A stretch of 64,000 bases of DNA, taken from assembly GCF_014647915.1 (NCBI RefSeq), contig NZ_BMQC01000011.1, positions 1 to 64,000 of the forward strand. The letters run 5' to 3'. The stretch's first letter is position 1. Every line of letters begins with the position of its first letter. The stretch is from Pilimelia terevasa (lineage in GTDB: Bacteria > Actinomycetota > Actinomycetes > Mycobacteriales > Micromonosporaceae). The translations under genes and the position numbers were made by a program. Below are positions 30,701 to 38,778 of this stretch, one piece after another. The notes beneath the pieces were generated by a model that was not told where the DNA came from, ran no database searches, and worked only from the letters and a program-made list of their open reading frames with translations.

Positions 30701-32116
30701 CGGGTCACCGACCAGTACCAGCAGTCCGGCAACGCCACCTACACCCCCACGGTCAACCCGCCCACAGCCCCCAACCCCGGCAACCTCACCTCCACCGGCA
30801 CCGGCACCGCAGCGCAGACTGCCACGATCACCATCCCGGCCGGTGGGTCGGCGACCCTCCTGGACGGCCAGGCAAGCCCCACCGCAGGGACGGTGACCGT
30901 AGCCGGGCAGGGCGGCTACAGCCTGTCGGGCACGACGATCACGTTCACCCCGGTCCTCGGCTTCGCCGGCCAGGCCACACCCGTCGCCTACCGGATCACC
31001 GACGCCTACAACCAGTCCGGCGACGCCACCTACACGCCCACCGTCAACCCGCCGGCGCCACCGACAGCGGCGAACCTGACCAGCACCGGCCAAGGTGTCC
31101 AAGAGCAGACCGCCGCCGTGACCGCACCCGCCGGCGGCGCCGTCCGGCTCCTCGACGGCGGCAACCCGGTCACCGACCTCACCGTCGATGACACCGGTGC
31201 CTTCGCGGTCACCAGCGCCGCCCTCACCTTCACCCCCGAGTTCGGCTACCTCGGCCAAACCACCGTCACCTACCGGCGCACCGACGCCTACGGCCAACAC
31301 GCCACCGCCACCTACACAGCCACGGTGACCGCCCCACCACCACCGGCGGCCCCGGACCGCACCACCCGCGGGGTCGGCACCACACCACAAAGCACCGTCG
31401 TGCCCGTACCCCCCGGCGGCACGATCGCCCTCCTGGACGCAGCCGACAATCCCGTCAGCCAGGTGACGTTCGCCGGCAAGGGCACCTACCGACTCCAACT
31501 CATCCAGAGCGCAAACCTGCTGGCGGCGGCGCCGCGACGCGCCGGCGCGCTGCGCGCCACCGCCCTCACCACCGGCGCGAAAATCGTGTTCACCGCCGTC
31601 CTCGGCTACAAAGGAACCGCACCCGCCGTCGACTACCAGGTCACCGACGCCTACGGACAGACCGCCACCGCCACCTACACACCCACCGTCGTCCTACCAC
31701 CACCACCGGCCTCACCACCGCAGACCAGCACCGGACCCCAAACCAACCCCCAACAGGTCACCCTGCCCGTACCCCCAGGCGGGACCGTCACCCTCATCGA
31801 CGCCACCGGAAACCCCGTCACCACCCTGACCATCCCCGGACAGGGCACCTACACCCTCAACCCCACCACCGGCGTTCTGATCTTCACACCCCTACCCAAC
31901 TTCACCGGCCAACCCGACCCCGTCACCTACCAACTCACCGACGCCTACGGCCAAACCTCCACCGCCACCTACACCCCCGCCGTCATCGGCGCTCTACCCG
32001 TCACCGGCACAGGCGCACCCACCAACCAACTCGCCACGACCGGGCTCCTACTCCTGCTCCTGGGCGCACTCCTCACCACAGCCACCCAACACAAGCGACC
32101 GACGGCCGGCCGGTGA
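27746..32116 (+). CDS. Secreted, probably wall-anchored repeat protein with IPT/TIG and CshA-like repeats
   Basis: This is a 1456-residue surface protein. A GTG start is followed by Arg-rich residues and a hydrophobic segment ending VGAWAAP, a good signal peptide. Residues about 36-300 form a unique secreted region. A DUF11-like beta domain (TYTVTITNTGGGASTLDDV) is followed by an IPT/TIG domain (TVTGLSPTTGPAAGGTNVTI, near 430-510). From about 520 to 1415 there are nine repeats of 85-110 residues ending in variations of YRVTDQYQQSGNATYTPTV, resembling CshA fibril repeats. The C-terminus has LPVTG, then LATTG, a hydrophobic segment LLLLLLGALL and HKRP. This matches a cell-wall sorting signal, with LATTG fitting the LAXTG form used by class E sortases of actinomycetes. 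It is likely an adhesin or fibril; the ligand is unknown. Confidence 0.82.
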   Translation: MSVRPCNGWVRRLVGVCAALGVVAGVVAVPVGAWAAPVCGAGTVSVTRVSGPTLYLEPGTLNSAYAMYKVTNVSGAGYQDLWVQIGSFAGPSIGLAASETGRAHPGAVANGASANAAFYLTASAEHLVAESHKVSVYTTRPDLAGGALCEASFTLAAENDIAAAANKVTSVTSSSTPQLGGRLTITVVGDTGTIGAAGKFTATPASYASWPANAYRLTGSRITMTGGNTGVHTDVLYLSGLNSSSTDYTAEFTFAVVGTTASTTAVSPMTHISSGTQVKHTSTSNFGNLPAIPQVVNTTTLAMSGSPGSLPSQGGTGTYTVTITNTGGGASTLDDVVVTLPVGTSYVPGSATFAGTTTPDPSISGSTATFLSGLTVPASSSRTLTLQVTVPGTPGAYTASATGHIAAVAVDSTLGTGDSAPPTAGITVAGPAPTVTGLSPTTGPAAGGTNVTITGTTLTGATAVTFGNQPATGFTVVNPTTITAVTPPGSGAVDVTVTTPNGTSAVVPAGVFTYQAPPVQPPTPANLTSTGTGTTAQTATVTIPAGGTATLLDAQGNPTAGAVTVTGQGSYSLSGTTITFTPVLGFTGQATPVGYRVTDQYQQSGNATYTPTVNPPAAPNPGNLTSTGTGTAAQTATITIPAGTSATLLDGQGNPTAGNVTVTGQGSYSLSGTTITFTPVLGFAGQATPVAYRITDAYNQSGDATYTPTVNPPAAPNPGNLTSTGTGTAAQTSTVTIPAGMSATLLDGQGNPTAGTVTVTGQGGYSLSGTTITFTPVLGFAGQATPVAYRITDAYNQSGDATYTPTVNPPAAPNPPNRTSTGVSPATQSVTITLPANTTPTLLDTQGNPIGGPVTITGEGAYTLSGATITFTPQQTFTGTATPVTYRLTDAYNQHGDATYTPTVTAGLPNPPQPSNLTSTGTGTTAQTVTVTIPTGGTATLLDTQGNPTAGAVTVTGQGSYSLSGTTITFTPVLGFTGQATPVGYRVTDQYQQSGNATYTPTVNPPTAPNPGNLTSTGTGTAAQTATITIPAGGSATLLDGQASPTAGTVTVAGQGGYSLSGTTITFTPVLGFAGQATPVAYRITDAYNQSGDATYTPTVNPPAPPTAANLTSTGQGVQEQTAAVTAPAGGAVRLLDGGNPVTDLTVDDTGAFAVTSAALTFTPEFGYLGQTTVTYRRTDAYGQHATATYTATVTAPPPPAAPDRTTRGVGTTPQSTVVPVPPGGTIALLDAADNPVSQVTFAGKGTYRLQLIQSANLLAAAPRRAGALRATALTTGAKIVFTAVLGYKGTAPAVDYQVTDAYGQTATATYTPTVVLPPPPASPPQTSTGPQTNPQQVTLPVPPGGTVTLIDATGNPVTTLTIPGQGTYTLNPTTGVLIFTPLPNFTGQPDPVTYQLTDAYGQTSTATYTPAVIGALPVTGTGAPTNQLATTGLLLLLLGALLTTATQHKRPTAGR
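29312..31985 (+). repeat. Nine tandem protein-coding repeats (CshA-like), several nearly identical in DNA
   Basis: Nine units begin near 29312, 29600, 29890, 30180, 30485, 30770, 31060, 31340 and 31705. Units 1 and 5 are almost identical at DNA level, and units 2, 3 and 6 share long identical stretches, while units 7-9 are more diverged. Such uneven identity suggests recent duplication or gene conversion in the middle of the array. The repeat number is likely to vary between strains, and the stretch is prone to assembly collapse. Confidence 0.88.
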
Positions 32117-32124
32117 AGCCCACA

Positions 32125-32175
32125 CCACCCGAACCAGTTGTGGCTGTCCGACATCACCGAACACCACACCACTTG
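32125..32175 (+). pseudogene. Short IS3-family orfB fragment
   Basis: Just downstream of the surface protein the plus strand reads HPNQLWLSDITEH, nearly the conserved start of the IS3 OrfB integrase core (N-x-LWLTDITEH). Homology fades after about 15 residues. It is a different copy from the remnant at 26650-27332, because the same motif is present in both. The short length keeps confidence modest. Confidence 0.4.
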
Positions 32176-32761
32176 GATTCCCATCACCCGGCGGACGGAT
32201 CGCGGGAATGAGTAGTTCGTCGGCGGCGGCCGGTAGGTGCTCCTCCAGTTTCAGCGCGACGGCCCGGCGTGGCGCGAAGGCGCCCGTCTGCAGGGAGGCA
32301 CAGCGCGGACCGGTGCCGCGTCGAGATAGTCGTCGGCCTCGTGGCTGAGACGGCAGGCTGGATCCGCGGGCCGGTAGTGGCAGTTGGTGGCGCAAGCTGT
32401 GGCGGTGTGCGGTGGTTGTCGTCGGGGTGGGACGCCCGGTGCCCGGGCACGCCGCAGGTGGGGGCAATGCCCGCCGCGTGCGGTGGCAGTGGCTTGACGC
32501 CGTCCGGCCGGGGTCGGGACCGTGGGCGTCGCCCCGGCGGCGCTAGTGACGCGTGCCTGGAGTGGTCTTGTGGTGTGGGCGCGCGATGGTGAGGCACCAG
32601 CCGCGGCGCGGTGGGCGGTGTTGCGGCCACTGCTGCCTGCACTGACAGGTCCAGGGCGGCCGCCGTCCACGGTCCCGCGGGAGCCTCTTCGTCCGACACT
32701 CGTGGTGACGCGTGGTGTGCCGTGGGTACAGTCGGGGACACCGCGTGCGAGGGGCCGTTGT
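32176..32761. other. Stretch without a supported gene
   Basis: Nearly 590 bp between the IS3 scrap and the next gene. Several frames are open on both strands but none has a ribosome binding site with a consistent third-position bias, and I recognise no domain. The promoter of the membrane-methyltransferase gene should lie near its end. Confidence 0.5.
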
Positions 32762-34570
32762 GTGAAGAAGCTACGCACCGAATTCGACCGGCTCGGGTTG
32801 TTGATCGCGGGCATGGCAGCGGTGCTGCTCAGCGTCAGTGACCTGACGGGGATCATCGACCTTCCTGTGCTCAGCCAAAGCACGCCCAAGTTCGCGCTGC
32901 TGGTATCCGGGATGACCCTCATGATCGTCGCGAGCACCCTCACCACCGCCGGCCGGCTCACCCACGAGCGGCTGGCCGCGCTGCGCGACGTGGTCGTTGG
33001 GCAGCGGCAGGCACAGCAGCGGGAGGCCGCGGCGCTCCAGCAGGCTACCGCCGACCAGTTGGCGGCCATGCACGCCGAGCTGCTCGGACAGCTACGGCAC
33101 AACCACGCCGCCATCAGCCGGGCGGTGGTGGCCCAGCTCCCGGACCTGCTGGAGCAGACCGAACCCTCGGTGCTACGGATCTACCGGCCGTACCTGGAGG
33201 AGATCTTCCGGACGCCGGCCCGGGTACTGACCGAGGGGCGATTCCGACTGGAGAGTGTGGACCAGCAGCGCAGCTTCCACCGGCGTGCCTTCGACCAGCA
33301 CCCGGGCGGGCACTTCGTCGCCACCAGCCTGCCCACCCGTCGCTACTTCTGGCAGTCCGACTACGTCGAACGGGCGATGGCCGGGTTCGTGGCCGGCGGC
33401 GGGATCATGGAGCGGGTGTTCTTCCTCCCCCACGGCGCCGACACACTCGCCGACCCAGAGTGCCGGGCGATCATCGATGCGCACGCCGAGATGGGGGTTC
33501 GGGTATCGGTGCTGGACGTGTCCCGGGCGCCGGTACCCACCCACCGGTTCTTCTTCGCGGCCGCCTCCGGTGCCTTCGCCTGGGAAGCGATGCGCGGCCC
33601 CGACGACCAGATCACCTCCTTCGAGGTGACCGCCAACCAGGTCGACACCCATCGCTACCTGGAGCTGTTCGACCAGATCCGGAACATGGCCGAGCCCTAC
33701 CGGCCGGGCCTGGCGGCGGCCCGCCAGATCGGCGGCCCCTGCGCCGTGGCGGTGTCCCGAGAACCGGCCGCGTTCACCGAGTTCGAGCGACGCGGCTGGC
33801 AACGAGCGGCCCCGGTCTACGCGGAGGTATGGTCGCCGCTGACCCGCCAGACCAACGACAGCGTCCTGGACGCCCTGGCGGTCGACGTGGACACCACGCT
33901 GCTGGACGTGGCCTGCGGCGTCGGAGACCTGACCGCCGCCGCAGCCGACCGCGGCGGGACCGCGGCCGGCGTCGACTTCTGCCCCGCGATGCTCGATCTG
34001 GCCCGGCAGCGCCACCCGGGGCTAACGTTCGGCGCGCAGGCGGCGCAGCAGCTGGCGTACGGCAGCGACCGCTTCGACGCGGTGGCGATAAACTTCGGCC
34101 TCCTGCACGTCCCGGACCCCGAGGCGGCGCTACGCGAGGCGTACCGGGTACTGCGCCCAGGGGGGCGGTTCGCCTTCACGGTCTGGGCGGAGCCGGTAGA
34201 GGCGGTCGCCTTCGAGTGGATCCTGCGGGCGGTCGCCGACTGTGGCGAGCAGGTGACGGTGCCGCACGGCCCGGACTTCTTCCACTTTGGCCGAGCCGCG
34301 GAATGCCGGGTGGCACTGACCACCGCGGGGTTCGCCGCCGTCAACGTCGTACGCCTGGACCTGGACTGGCGACTGTCCTCGTCACGTGCGGTGTACCCGG
34401 CGTTCCACGCCGGCACCGCGCGTATCGGCGGCCTGCTACAACAGCAGAGCCCGGCCGCACAGGAGCGCATCCGGTCGCAGGTGGACGCCTCGGCACGGGA
34501 ACTGGCGGACGCCGACGGGGGGCTGGTCGTCCCGATGCCCGCCGTGCTGGCGTACGGCGTCAAGCACTGA
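32762..34570 (+). CDS. Membrane-anchored protein with a central domain of unknown family and a C-terminal SAM methyltransferase
   Basis: This is a 602-residue protein. GTG 32762 is chosen because CGAGGGG lies 7 nt upstream. Two hydrophobic segments occupy about residues 10-70 (LLIAGMAAVLLSVSDLTGII and FALLVSGMTLMIVASTL). A Gln/Ala-rich, probably coiled segment follows (QRQAQQREAAALQQATADQ). A central region of about 200 residues (from PSVLRIYRPYLEEIF to LFDQIRNMAEPYRP) includes MERVFFLPHG and VRVSVLDVSRAPVPTHRFFF; it faintly recalls phospholipase-D-like regulatory folds, but I cannot name a family. The last 230 residues are a class I methyltransferase: LLDVACGVGDLTAAAADRG (motif I), FDAVAINFGLLHVPD and YRVLRPGGRFAFTVW. 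The substrate is unknown. Neighbours give no help. Confidence 0.75.
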   Translation: MKKLRTEFDRLGLLIAGMAAVLLSVSDLTGIIDLPVLSQSTPKFALLVSGMTLMIVASTLTTAGRLTHERLAALRDVVVGQRQAQQREAAALQQATADQLAAMHAELLGQLRHNHAAISRAVVAQLPDLLEQTEPSVLRIYRPYLEEIFRTPARVLTEGRFRLESVDQQRSFHRRAFDQHPGGHFVATSLPTRRYFWQSDYVERAMAGFVAGGGIMERVFFLPHGADTLADPECRAIIDAHAEMGVRVSVLDVSRAPVPTHRFFFAAASGAFAWEAMRGPDDQITSFEVTANQVDTHRYLELFDQIRNMAEPYRPGLAAARQIGGPCAVAVSREPAAFTEFERRGWQRAAPVYAEVWSPLTRQTNDSVLDALAVDVDTTLLDVACGVGDLTAAAADRGGTAAGVDFCPAMLDLARQRHPGLTFGAQAAQQLAYGSDRFDAVAINFGLLHVPDPEAALREAYRVLRPGGRFAFTVWAEPVEAVAFEWILRAVADCGEQVTVPHGPDFFHFGRAAECRVALTTAGFAAVNVVRLDLDWRLSSSRAVYPAFHAGTARIGGLLQQQSPAAQERIRSQVDASARELADADGGLVVPMPAVLAYGVKH

Positions 34571-34773
34571 CCGGGGGCATGTCCACACCATCTATGCAAT
34601 CCTTTACCGTCGCGCGCACGGCCCAGTTTTCGGCATGAGCAGATATCCACGGGTTAGTGCGGCGTTATCTGGCCGCCGCCGATCGGGCCTAGCTGACAAA
34701 GTAGTTCTCCACGTCACTCACGCCCAGATCAACGAACGACCAGACCAGTCAACAACCCAAATGACACGCGGCC

Positions 34774-34956
34774 TCAGGGGCCATCGCCAAGAGCCCGTGA
34801 TTGCTCCTCACTACCGGCGGACTCCGGTCGGCCACGCGGCGGCTCTGTCTCTACGAGTTCGACGGCTTCATCCGGCGGCACTCGTGCCGGCAGCTCGCCA
34901 AACCGTACAGATCGCTGGTTCTCACGATCAGCATCGGCGTGTTGTTTGTCTGTCAT
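34774..34956 (-). CDS. Possible small hypothetical protein
   Basis: A 60-residue minus-strand frame from ATG 34956 reads as a polar, acidic protein (SVRFGELPARVPPDEAVELV). It recalls short hypothetical proteins of actinomycetes with an R-[FY]-G-x-L-P-x-R-V start. There is no good ribosome binding site and the flanks are AT-richer than usual, so this may be a remnant or chance frame. Confidence 0.3.
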   Translation of the reverse strand: MTDKQHADADRENQRSVRFGELPARVPPDEAVELVETEPPRGRPESAGSEEQSRALGDGP

Positions 34957-35759
34957 GAACCGATTTTCGCACAAGCGTCATTCAGGATGGGGGCGAAAGA
35001 TATGGCACCTTCCAGCGCGTACGCAGCCCGCACTCAACTCGGTATGGGCGTGTCAGTGTCCACCTACGTGCCGAGCGGCTGGGGCTGACGTCGGCGAGGG
35101 CGCCGCTGGATGGCTGGCGGTGGTGTATGCGTCCGGCGGCGACGATGGTCGTTGGACGTGTTCGGGTCGACGCCGCTTACGTTCAGTGAGGGGTCCAGGC
35201 GCCGGACAAGTTCTGCCTCCGTAGTAGCCGGCTCCGCGTCCTCAGCCCAGGTCAGCCGCAGGGGGGTCTGTCAAACGTTCGTCTTAGAATCGGGAGCCAG
35301 GTAGCCCTCACGCCCCAGGCGCGTGCGCCGCACATAGGCGATGAACTGCCCAAACGCGGATCGCTGCTCCAAGTCCGCCCCAACGATTGGCCGCTGTGCG
35401 GTCGATGTGTGCTTGAGCGTCGTGATCCTGCCGAAAGGCCCCGATCCTGTTGCTCCGAGTACGACTATCCACAGCGATATACAGCGCTCGCACCTATGGT
35501 GACCAGGGCAGATGTCCGTGCGGCCTTGCGTGCGCGCTCCGTGCCGGCTCCCCGGGACGCCGTAGCGAAGATCGCTGGTCGGCCTACGCGCCAGCCGGTC
35601 CGCCCGCTGGCACTGCCACACCCCGCAAACTGGCCACGCCGTCCTCGTAGCCGTTGCCGCCCTGCTGAACGCAGGGTGCTCGGCAGGGGCGGCGGTGCCG
35701 GCTCGGGCAGCCCGCGGTCCGGCTCGACTGCGCCGCCACTGTTCAGCCGTCCCCGGCGG
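34957..35759. other. Gene-poor stretch
   Basis: About 800 bp with weak codon bias in every frame. The best minus-strand frame (35271-35768) ends in RSAFGQFIAYVRRTRLGREG and runs beside a second frame with similar composition, so it could be a frameshifted relic, but no family is recognised. No RNA gene was seen. Confidence 0.45.
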
Positions 35760-35792
35760 GGCGGCCACGCCCCACGCCGGGGCGTGGCCGCC
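35760..35792 (-). terminator. Perfect 14-bp hairpin downstream of amtB
   Basis: GGCGGCCACGCCCC (35760-35773) and GGGGCGTGGCCGCC (35779-35792) are exact inverted copies around a five-base loop, 15 bp beyond the amtB stop. No U-run follows on the minus strand, which is common for actinomycete terminators. It probably ends the glnA-glutaminase-amtB transcript. Confidence 0.8.
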
Positions 35793-35807
35793 AGATCATC
35801 GCTGTGG

Positions 35808-37112
35808 TCAGGCGTCGACTTTCGCCGGGGTGCCGTTGACCGCCGGGGCGGGCGGCCGCGCGGCTTCCCGCAGGTCGTAGCCGAGGACGGCGTGGCTGGT
35901 GATGTCGATGCCGGCGACCTCGTCGCGGACGGGGATCCGGAAGCCCAGCACCCGGTCGATCACTTTGGCGATCGCCCACGCGGCACCGAAGGCGTAGAGG
36001 CCGACCGCGAGCGGCCCGAGTAGCTGCAGCCCGAGCTGCTGCAGGCCGCCGCCGTAGAGCAGGCCCTGGTGCTGCTGCGGGAGAAAGGTGTACCGGGCGA
36101 GGATCCCCAGCGAGACCGCGCCGACGAGGCCGCCGACCAGGTGGACGCCGACCACGTCGAGCGAGTCGTCGTAGCCGAGCCGGTTCTTCAGCTCAACCGC
36201 CCAGGCGCAGATCGCCCCGGCCGCCGCGCCGATCACCGCTGCGGCCCACGGGTCCACGAAGCCGCAGGCCGGGGTGATCGCCACCAGCCCGGCGACGGCG
36301 CCGGAGGCGATGCCGATCGCGCTGTAGTGGCCGTGCCGGTACTTGTCCACCGCGAGCCACACCCCCGCGCCGACGGCGGAGGCGATCAGGGTGTTCATGA
36401 ACGCCAGGGCTGTGGTGGAGTCGACCGCCAGCTCGGAGCCGGCGTTGAAGCCGAACCAGCCGAACCAGAGCAGGCCCGCGCCGAGTAGCACCAGCGGGAC
36501 GTTGTGCGGCTGCTGGTGGCCCGGCCGGTGCCGTCGGCCGAGGACCAGGGTCAGGGCGAGTGCCGCGGCGCCGGCGTTGATGTGTACGACGGTCCCGCCG
36601 GCGAAGTCCTCGATGCCGAGTTCGGCGAGCCAGCCGCCGCCCCACACCCAGTGCGCGACCGGGAAGTACACGACGGTGGCGTAGACCAGTGAGAACACCA
36701 CCCAGGCGGTGAACCGGGCCCGGTCGACGACCGCCCCGCTGACCAGCGCCACCGTGATGACGGCGAAGGTGAGCTGGAAGGCGGAGAAGACGAGCTGGGG
36801 CAGGTTGTCGCCGGTCTCCGGTGACAGGCCCGGGTAGACCGTGTCGACCAGCCCCTGCAGCCCCAGGTGGTCGAGGCCGCCGACGACCGCGTTGACCGCT
36901 GCGTCGCCGGCGGGGTCGAAGGCCAGCGAGTGGCCGTACAGCACCCAGGCCACGGTGACGGTGGCGATGCTGACGAACGACATCATCATCATGTTCAGGG
37001 CGCCACGGACGCTGGTCAGCCCGCCGTAGAAGAAGGCCAGCCCGGGCGTCATCAGCAGCACGAGCGCGGTGGCGGCGAGCATCCAGGCCGTGGCTCCAGT
37101 GTCAATGGGCAT
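35808..37112 (-). CDS. amtB: Ammonium transporter (AmtB family)
   Basis: This 434-residue membrane protein has about eleven hydrophobic helices and should conduct ammonium or ammonia into the cell. Family marks are LMTPGLAFFYGGL, the first pore histidine in [32 protein letters not shown], and the second pore histidine in VVGVHLVGGLVGA. The ATG at 37112 is preceded by AAAGGAG. It overlaps the end of the glutaminase gene by 11 bases, so the two are co-translated. The usual partner glnK (PII) is not next to it; the operon instead contains glutamine synthetase and glutaminase. Confidence 0.95.
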   Translation of the reverse strand: MPIDTGATAWMLAATALVLLMTPGLAFFYGGLTSVRGALNMMMMSFVSIATVTVAWVLYGHSLAFDPAGDAAVNAVVGGLDHLGLQGLVDTVYPGLSPETGDNLPQLVFSAFQLTFAVITVALVSGAVVDRARFTAWVVFSLVYATVVYFPVAHWVWGGGWLAELGIEDFAGGTVVHINAGAAALALTLVLGRRHRPGHQQPHNVPLVLLGAGLLWFGWFGFNAGSELAVDSTTALAFMNTLIASAVGAGVWLAVDKYRHGHYSAIGIASGAVAGLVAITPACGFVDPWAAAVIGAAAGAICAWAVELKNRLGYDDSLDVVGVHLVGGLVGAVSLGILARYTFLPQQHQGLLYGGGLQQLGLQLLGPLAVGLYAFGAAWAIAKVIDRVLGFRIPVRDEVAGIDITSHAVLGYDLREAARPPAPAVNGTPAKVDA

Positions 37113-38763
37113 TGCTGCGCTCCTTTCGCGTCGTGGGGACCGTAGACGCGGCGGCGGCGGGCGTGGGCAGTGGCGCGTCGCCAGCGGCGAGCAGGGCCAG
37201 GACCTCGGCGTGGCCGCCGCGGCGGGCGTCGTCTGCCGGGGTACCGCCCCAGCGGTCCACCGACGTGGGCTGCCGCACCAGGCTGAGCAGGTGCGCGACC
37301 ACGTCGGGGTGGCCCTCGGAGGCGGCCAGGTGCAGGGCGGTGCGTCCGTCGTAGTCGGCGGCGTCGGGGTCCACTCCGGAGGCGATGATCGCCCGGACTT
37401 CCTCCAGGTCGCCTTCGCTGGCGGCCCAGCACAGCCGGATCACTCCGTTGATCTCGGCTTCGTGCTTGCGCAGGCGCGGGTCGCGCTTGCTGCCCCGGCC
37501 ACCGGTGACCAGGCCGTCGTAGGTGTGGAAGTTGTACCGGGCGACGAGCTGTTCGCAGAACCGCACGCCGCGGACCGAGTTGCCGATCGGGTCGAGCCGC
37601 GGGGACCAGACGCACACGCCCATCACCTGCGGTACCACCACCATTACGGCGCCGGAGACGCCGCTCTTGGCGGGCAGGCCGATCGAGAAGGCGAACTCGC
37701 CGGAGTAGTCGTACATGCCGCAGGAGGACATCAGCGACAGGCAGCGCTGCACGGTGCTGGTGGCGAGTACCTGTTCGCCGGTCACCGGGCAACGCCCCCC
37801 GTTGGCCAGGGTCCCGGCGACCATGCCCAGCGCCCTGGCGTTGACCTCGATGGAGCAGCACTGGAAGTAGAACTCGAGCGTCTCCACCAGGTCGGTGGTC
37901 GGCGGGAAGGCGCGGTTCTCCCGCATCGAGTAGCCGAGCGCGAAGTTGCGGTCCGCGGTGGCCCGCTCGGAGAGGTAGACGGCGTTGTTGAAGCCGACCC
38001 GGCCGCCGCCGGCCAGCCGGCGCCAGGCGTCGGCGACGAAGTCGAAGCGATCGGCGACGTTGAGGTCGGGGCGGATGAGCGCGCCGGACATGATCCCGCC
38101 GGCGTTGATCAACGGGTTGTGCGGCAGCCCGTCGCGGTTGAAGGTGAGTTCGTTGAAACCCTGCCCGCTGGGCTCTCGACCCACGTGCTTGTGCACCCCG
38201 TCCGGCCCGTGCTCCTCCAGCGCGAGGCAGTAGTTGATTGCCTTGCTGATCGACTGGACGCAGAACGTCGCGTCCGAGTCGCCGAGGGCGAGCTGCTGGC
38301 CGTCCACGGTGCACACGGCGACCGCGAACTGGTCCGGTTCGACCCGGGCCAGTTGCGGGATGTAGTCGGCGACCCGCCCCGACCGGTCCTCCCGGGCGGC
38401 CTGGTAGATGCCCGTCAGCTCCCCGGCGAAGGTGGTGAAGTCGGGGATCACCAGCTCGCCGGCGGCGGCCCGGCTGATCAGGCCGCCGTCGCTGCCGCAC
38501 AGGGCCACGAACTGGTCGAGGGTCAGCGGTTCGTCGCTGTCTCCCACCGTCAGGGTACTGCCGCGCAGTCGCGGGTCGTCGGCGCTGATGCCGACCCGGC
38601 GCAGTTGGCCGAGGACGGCGCCGCGGGTGACCGTGCCGTCGAGCCGCCGCGGGAACGACTCGTAGATTCGCCGGTACGGGCCGGAGCGGTCCGGGGCGTC
38701 GGCGGCCGCCGGTGTGGTCGAGGGCGCGGCGGTCGCGGTACGGTTCCTGGTCGAGGCCATCAT
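37102..38763 (-). CDS. glsA: Glutaminase with EF-hand-like N-terminus and C-terminal ankyrin repeats
   Basis: This 553-residue glutaminase should hydrolyse glutamine to glutamate and ammonia. The serine-type active site is seen as FCVQSISKAINY (Ser-x-x-Lys), followed by EPSGQGFNELTF, NPLINAGGIMSG and CGMYDYSGEFAF. Compared with the usual 310-residue bacterial enzyme it carries about 110 extra N-terminal residues, with a helical layout recalling the EF-hand-like region of vertebrate kidney-type glutaminase. Its tail of about 100 residues contains ankyrin repeats (DYDGRTALHLAASEGHPDVV and RWGGTPADDARRGGHAEV). ATG 38763 follows GGAG. It starts 15 bp after glnA and overlaps amtB. Confidence 0.92.
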   Translation of the reverse strand: MMASTRNRTATAAPSTTPAAADAPDRSGPYRRIYESFPRRLDGTVTRGAVLGQLRRVGISADDPRLRGSTLTVGDSDEPLTLDQFVALCGSDGGLISRAAAGELVIPDFTTFAGELTGIYQAAREDRSGRVADYIPQLARVEPDQFAVAVCTVDGQQLALGDSDATFCVQSISKAINYCLALEEHGPDGVHKHVGREPSGQGFNELTFNRDGLPHNPLINAGGIMSGALIRPDLNVADRFDFVADAWRRLAGGGRVGFNNAVYLSERATADRNFALGYSMRENRAFPPTTDLVETLEFYFQCCSIEVNARALGMVAGTLANGGRCPVTGEQVLATSTVQRCLSLMSSCGMYDYSGEFAFSIGLPAKSGVSGAVMVVVPQVMGVCVWSPRLDPIGNSVRGVRFCEQLVARYNFHTYDGLVTGGRGSKRDPRLRKHEAEINGVIRLCWAASEGDLEEVRAIIASGVDPDAADYDGRTALHLAASEGHPDVVAHLLSLVRQPTSVDRWGGTPADDARRGGHAEVLALLAAGDAPLPTPAAAASTVPTTRKERSNAH

Positions 38764-38778
38764 GTGTCTCCGTCCGGC

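Noticed and set aside
27692-31498. Very long open frame (1268 codons) on the minus strand opposite the repeat protein.
   Set aside because: It is a mirror of the repeat coding region, rich in Gly/Arg/Val with no domain, signal or ribosome site. GC-rich repeats keep antisense frames open.
29312-31985. Regularly spaced repeats that might suggest a CRISPR array.
   Set aside because: The units are about 260-300 bases, in frame, and encode a continuous protein; there are no short palindromic repeats or unique spacers.
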